Source: Gammaproteobacteria bacterium (lineage in GTDB: Bacteria; Pseudomonadota; Gammaproteobacteria; QOAV01). From it: a DNA stretch of 9,363 nt. This document shows positions 7,438-9,363 of the stretch, piece after piece. Made by a program: the position numbers and the translations under genes. Location: NCBI GenBank assembly GCA_027067235.1, contig JALXFQ010000009.1:1-9363 (forward strand), given 5' to 3'. The notes below the pieces were generated by a model. That model searched no databases, had not been told where the DNA came from, and worked only from the letters and a program-made list of their open reading frames with translations. The stretch's first letter is position 1; each line of letters begins with the position of its first letter.

Positions 7438-8424
7438 ATGAACGTACTTATTACCGGAGGCACCGGCTTCATCGGCACGCGACTGGCGCAACGCTGCCTT
7501 GCGCGCGGCGATGATGTAACCGTGCTGGGCCGGGAAAATACCGAGGCGGAAGCCGCCAATGCCCATCTGCTGCGGGAAAAGGGCGTGGAAGTCGTACTCG
7601 GCTCCATGGACGAAGCCGACAAACTGAAACAGGTTGTTGAGGGCAAGGATCAGATTTTTCATCTGGCCGCCGCCCAGCACGAAGCGCACATGCCCGATGA
7701 TTATTTTCGCAGCATCAACGTGGAAGGCACCAGACAACTCATGGAAGCGGCGCTGGAATCCGGTGTCAAATCCATCGTTCACGGCAGCACCATTGGCGTC
7801 TATGGCATACTGGATGGCGTTATCACCGAAGAATCGCCCCTCAACCCCGATAATATCTATGGCGTCACCAAGCTGGAGGGCGAGCGACTGGCTCTGTCCT
7901 ACGCCGACCGTATTCCGGTGACCGCCATTCGTATTTCGGAAACCTACGGCCCCGGTGATCGGCGCCTGCTGAAGCTGTTCAAGGGCATCAAAAAAGGCGT
8001 ATTTTTCAATATCGGCGCAGGTGAAAATCTGCACCACCTCGTTTACGTGGACGATCTGATCAGCGGCTTCTTCAAGGCGGCAGAAACCGAACAGGCGCGC
8101 GGCGAAGTTTTCCTGTTGGTGGGCGAGAAGCCCGTCACCACTAACGAAATGGTCAACACCATAGCCGATGCGGTCGGCGCGCAAGCACCAAAAACACGCA
8201 TACCCATGGCGCCCATGTGGGCGCTGGCCTTTGTGATGGAAAAAACCATGAAACCGCTGGGCCTGAAGCCGCCGCTGCATCGCCGGCGCATGGATTTTTT
8301 CAAAAAAAGCTTCCGGTTCGACCACAGCAAGGCGCGGAAGATGCTCGGCTACGAGCCGGCATACAGCTTTCAGCGCGGCGCGAAAGAGACCGCCGAATGG
8401 TATGAGCAAGAAGGCCTGCTGTAG
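7438..8424 (+). CDS. NAD-dependent epimerase/dehydratase, extended SDR family, substrate unknown
   Basis: The 328-residue product is an extended short-chain dehydrogenase with a Rossmann fold. The nucleotide-binding motif GGTGFIG is at 7-13. The conserved HLAA block is at 75-78, the catalytic Ser/Thr lies in HGSTIGVYG (S117, T118), and Y141/K145 form the YxxxK pair (YGVTK). Later blocks RISETYGPGDRRLLKLF, NLHHLVYVDDL and FDHSKARKMLGYEP are typical of sugar-nucleotide epimerases and of sterol/3-beta-hydroxysteroid dehydrogenase-like members. Sequence alone does not separate these. The ATG at 7438 follows AAAGG (7426-7430) at a seven-base spacing. An ATG at 7418 is out of frame. It lies 39 bases after der on the same strand, so it may be read from the der operon. 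It is not part of the core gene order and no glycan genes are visible nearby. It contains a hydrophobic patch at about 256-268 but no convincing membrane helix. Confidence 0.88.
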   Translation: MNVLITGGTGFIGTRLAQRCLARGDDVTVLGRENTEAEAANAHLLREKGVEVVLGSMDEADKLKQVVEGKDQIFHLAAAQHEAHMPDDYFRSINVEGTRQLMEAALESGVKSIVHGSTIGVYGILDGVITEESPLNPDNIYGVTKLEGERLALSYADRIPVTAIRISETYGPGDRRLLKLFKGIKKGVFFNIGAGENLHHLVYVDDLISGFFKAAETEQARGEVFLLVGEKPVTTNEMVNTIADAVGAQAPKTRIPMAPMWALAFVMEKTMKPLGLKPPLHRRRMDFFKKSFRFDHSKARKMLGYEPAYSFQRGAKETAEWYEQEGLL

Positions 8425-8450
8425 GCGGCCCGACCAGTCTGCCGCTGTGC

Positions 8451-8517
8451 AATAATTTCCCGTATAATTTAGCCGAAATACTTGCGGTGGCTGGCGGTAA
8501 ACCGCATAATCCCGCCC
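8451..8517 (+). promoter_or_regulatory. Sigma-70 promoter of the tRNA-Arg gene, with AT-rich upstream element and GC-rich discriminator
   Basis: A -35 hexamer TTGCGG (8482-8487) and a -10 hexamer CATAAT (8505-8510) are separated by exactly 17 bases and lie just ahead of the tRNA. The predicted start is near 8517, about 20 bases before the mature tRNA 5' end. Immediately upstream of the -35, bases 8451-8480 are AT-rich in an otherwise GC-rich genome and resemble an UP element bound by the RNA polymerase alpha subunit. The bases after the -10 (CCCGCCCCG) form a GC-rich discriminator, as in stable-RNA promoters under ppGpp control. Stringent control is inferred from this sequence feature. A second TATAAT (8463-8468) lies in the AT-rich stretch but lacks a good -35. 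Confidence 0.68.
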
Positions 8518-8536
8518 CGTCGTTTCACACGACCAT

Positions 8537-8613
8537 GCGCCCGTAGCTCAGCTGGATAGAGTACCTGGCTACGAACCAGGCGGTCACACGTTCGAATCGT
8601 GTCGGGCGCGCCA
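8537..8613 (+). tRNA. tRNA-Arg (anticodon ACG), CCA encoded
   Basis: The 77-base cloverleaf is complete. The acceptor stem GCGCCCG (8537-8543) pairs with CGGGCGC (8603-8609), followed by discriminator G and an encoded CCA (8611-8613). The D arm uses GCTC (8546-8549) with GAGT (8559-8562). The anticodon stem CCTGG/CCAGG encloses the loop CTACGAA, placing anticodon ACG at 8571-8573. The variable loop is CGGTC. The T stem ACACG/CGTGT encloses the standard TTCGAAT loop. The D arm through the anticodon loop matches the well-known E. coli tRNA-Arg(ACG). In such tRNAs A34 is deaminated to inosine by TadA, so it reads CGU, CGC and CGA. It has its own promoter and terminator and appears to be a single-gene unit. 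Confidence 0.98.
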
Positions 8614-8621
8614 TACAAATC

Positions 8622-8657
8622 AAAGGGTTAGGCTTGACGGCCTAACCCTTTTGTTTT
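8622..8657 (+). terminator. Intrinsic terminator after tRNA-Arg
   Basis: A perfect 12-base-pair inverted repeat, AAAGGGTTAGGC (8622-8633) with GCCTAACCCTTT (8640-8651), encloses the six-base loop TTGACG. The descending arm runs into TTTTGTTTT (8649-8657), giving the U-tract of a factor-independent terminator. It starts nine bases after the tRNA CCA end, so it probably ends the tRNA transcript and insulates the downstream exporter gene. On the opposite strand the T-rich tail is weaker (TTTGATTTG), so bidirectional action is possible but less likely. Confidence 0.9.
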
Positions 8658-8679
8658 GGCGGGTACACGCGGGTTCACG

Positions 8680-8707
8680 TTTAACATCCTGTCAGGATCG
8701 GTATCAT
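8680..8707 (+). promoter_or_regulatory. Weak candidate promoter for the LysE-family gene
   Basis: TATCAT (8702-8707) matches the -10 consensus at five of six positions. TTTAAC (8680-8685), 16 bases upstream, is a poor -35 with about half the consensus bases. If used, transcription would begin at or next to the ATG at 8714, giving a leaderless or nearly leaderless message. The strong terminator just upstream implies that the gene needs a promoter in this short stretch. This is a suggestion from spacing and base matches only. Confidence 0.25.
8686..8698. repeat. 13-base palindrome ATCCTG-T-CAGGAT upstream of the LysE-family gene
   Basis: Two perfect six-base arms (ATCCTG and CAGGAT) flank a single T, 15 bases before the exporter start. 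It lies between the candidate -35 and -10 of that gene, where a repressor or activator could act, and could also form a very tight RNA hairpin. Palindromes of this size occur by chance at an appreciable rate in a region of about 100 bases, so an operator role is only a possibility. Confidence 0.3.
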
Positions 8708-8713
8708 TGGCCG

Positions 8714-9328
8714 ATGCAGAATCTTTCCCTGTTCGTTATCGCGACGTTGCTGCTGGCCGTCACCCCTGGCCAGGACTTCATCTATGTGATGATGCGCAGC
8801 ATGTCGCAGGGTGCGCGAGCGGGGCTGATCGCCATCGGCGGGCTGATGGTCGGCGTGACCATGCATGCATTTGCCGCGGCGACGGGTATTGCCGCTTTAT
8901 TGCTGACTTCCGCAGTGGCTTTTAACCTGGTCAAGCTGGCTGGCGCGGCCTATCTGGTTTATATCGGCATTCAGTCGTTCCGGCAAAAAGGCAGACTGGA
9001 AATCCGGCCCGACAGGCAGAAGGTATCGGACCGCAAGCTTTTCCGCGATGGCGTTTTCTCGGCCATGCTGAACCCGAAACTGGCGCTGTTTTTCATGGCT
9101 TTCCTGCCGCAGTTTGTGGCCCCGGGAGCGGACCCTTTCAGCCAGATGCTGAAGCTTGGCTTGCTGTTCCAGCTGTTGTCACTGCCTGTTCTGGTGGGCG
9201 TTGCCGTGCTTTCCGGGAAGTTTGGCGATATTCTGAGCGGAAACAGCTTTTTAGCGAAACTCATCGGCAAGGCCACCGGCGCTGTGCTGATTGCGCTGGG
9301 CTTGCGTCTGGCCATGACACAGCGTTAG
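8714..9328 (+). CDS. LysE/RhtB-family amino-acid exporter
   Basis: This is a small inner-membrane protein of the LysE/RhtB superfamily, which exports amino acids or their analogues, usually driven by the proton gradient. From ATG 8714 it has 204 residues, close to the typical length of about 205. The N-terminal motif LAVTPGQDFIYV corresponds to the family's TPGPN-type signature. Several hydrophobic segments follow: about 5-25, 38-60, 63-85, 111-135, 145-165 and 180-200. The conserved block NPKLALFFMAFLPQFV is in the second half. A longer reading from TTG 8651 would add 21 hydrophilic, unrelated residues and begin inside the terminator, so it is rejected. No convincing Shine-Dalgarno precedes the ATG. 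The substrate (threonine, homoserine, leucine, lysine or other) cannot be told from sequence. It is transcriptionally separated from the tRNA and is not part of the der operon. Confidence 0.9.
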   Translation: MQNLSLFVIATLLLAVTPGQDFIYVMMRSMSQGARAGLIAIGGLMVGVTMHAFAAATGIAALLLTSAVAFNLVKLAGAAYLVYIGIQSFRQKGRLEIRPDRQKVSDRKLFRDGVFSAMLNPKLALFFMAFLPQFVAPGADPFSQMLKLGLLFQLLSLPVLVGVAVLSGKFGDILSGNSFLAKLIGKATGAVLIALGLRLAMTQR

Positions 9329-9363
9329 CCTGGCTATCAACACCCCATGCAGCGGGCCTTCAG

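Noticed and set aside
7324..8409. Antisense reading frame of 361 codons opposite the epimerase gene
   Set aside because: It has the same codon register as the epimerase on the other strand and no family motifs. The plus-strand protein has an intact Rossmann motif and YxxxK, so this is a shadow.
8425..8445. Possible terminator for the epimerase gene (GCGGC ... GCCGC)
   Set aside because: The stem is only five base pairs with an 11-base loop and no T-tract directly after it, too weak to call.
8494..8505. Inverted repeat GCGGT-AA-ACCGC in the spacer of the tRNA promoter
   Set aside because: Five-base arms are expected by chance in GC-rich DNA, and there is no second copy to suggest a regulator site.
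8651..8713. N-terminal extension of the LysE-family protein from TTG 8651
   Set aside because: The extension would begin within the terminator stem of the tRNA unit and adds hydrophilic residues foreign to the family. ATG 8714 gives the standard length and N-terminus.
1..9363. Mobile element, CRISPR array, prophage, toxin-antitoxin or defence system
   Set aside because: No transposase, integrase, direct-repeat array, paired small genes or flanking target-site duplications were seen. Almost all of the window is accounted for by conserved housekeeping genes.

Overview
The window comes from a gammaproteobacterial chromosome. It carries the conserved order ndk - rlmN - pilF - rodZ - hisS - yfgM - bamB - der. 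Protein details such as BamB with a lipobox, YfgM and the PilF/RodZ pair match the gene order known from Pseudomonas and its relatives. GC content is clearly above half by eye, and the stop-complement triplets TTA, CTA and TCA are rare in the coding frames. That rarity produces long spurious antisense reading frames. I cannot place the genus.

Region 1 (1-7398) is a tightly packed, single-direction gene run. It starts with the last 40 codons of ndk, followed by the 23S rRNA/tRNA methyltransferase RlmN, the pilotin lipoprotein PilF, the cytoskeletal adaptor RodZ, histidyl-tRNA synthetase, the periplasm-facing chaperone-like YfgM, the outer-membrane assembly lipoprotein BamB, and the ribosome-assembly GTPase Der. 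Gaps are 14 nt or less, and two junctions overlap, so one operon with translational coupling is likely. The genes serve translation (rlmN, hisS, der) and envelope or pilus assembly (pilF, rodZ, yfgM, bamB). The one departure from the usual order is that ispG, normally between rodZ and hisS, is missing.

Region 2 (7399-8424) holds an extended short-chain dehydrogenase/NAD-dependent epimerase 39 nt after der, with its own ribosome binding site. Its substrate is unknown.

Region 3 (8425-8713) is the only substantial non-coding stretch. It contains a well-formed promoter, a complete tRNA-Arg(ACG) with encoded CCA, and a strong intrinsic terminator. About 60 nt of leader for the next gene follow, including a small palindrome.

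Region 4 (8714-9328) is a LysE/RhtB-family amino-acid exporter. The last 35 bases (9329-9363) show nothing I can identify.

I found no new defence, mobile or otherwise undescribed system. There is no CRISPR array, IS element, phage gene or toxin-antitoxin pair. The points worth a second look are modest: the lost ispG, a G4-motif substitution in Der, start-site ambiguities, the linked epimerase, and a possibly leaderless exporter gene.
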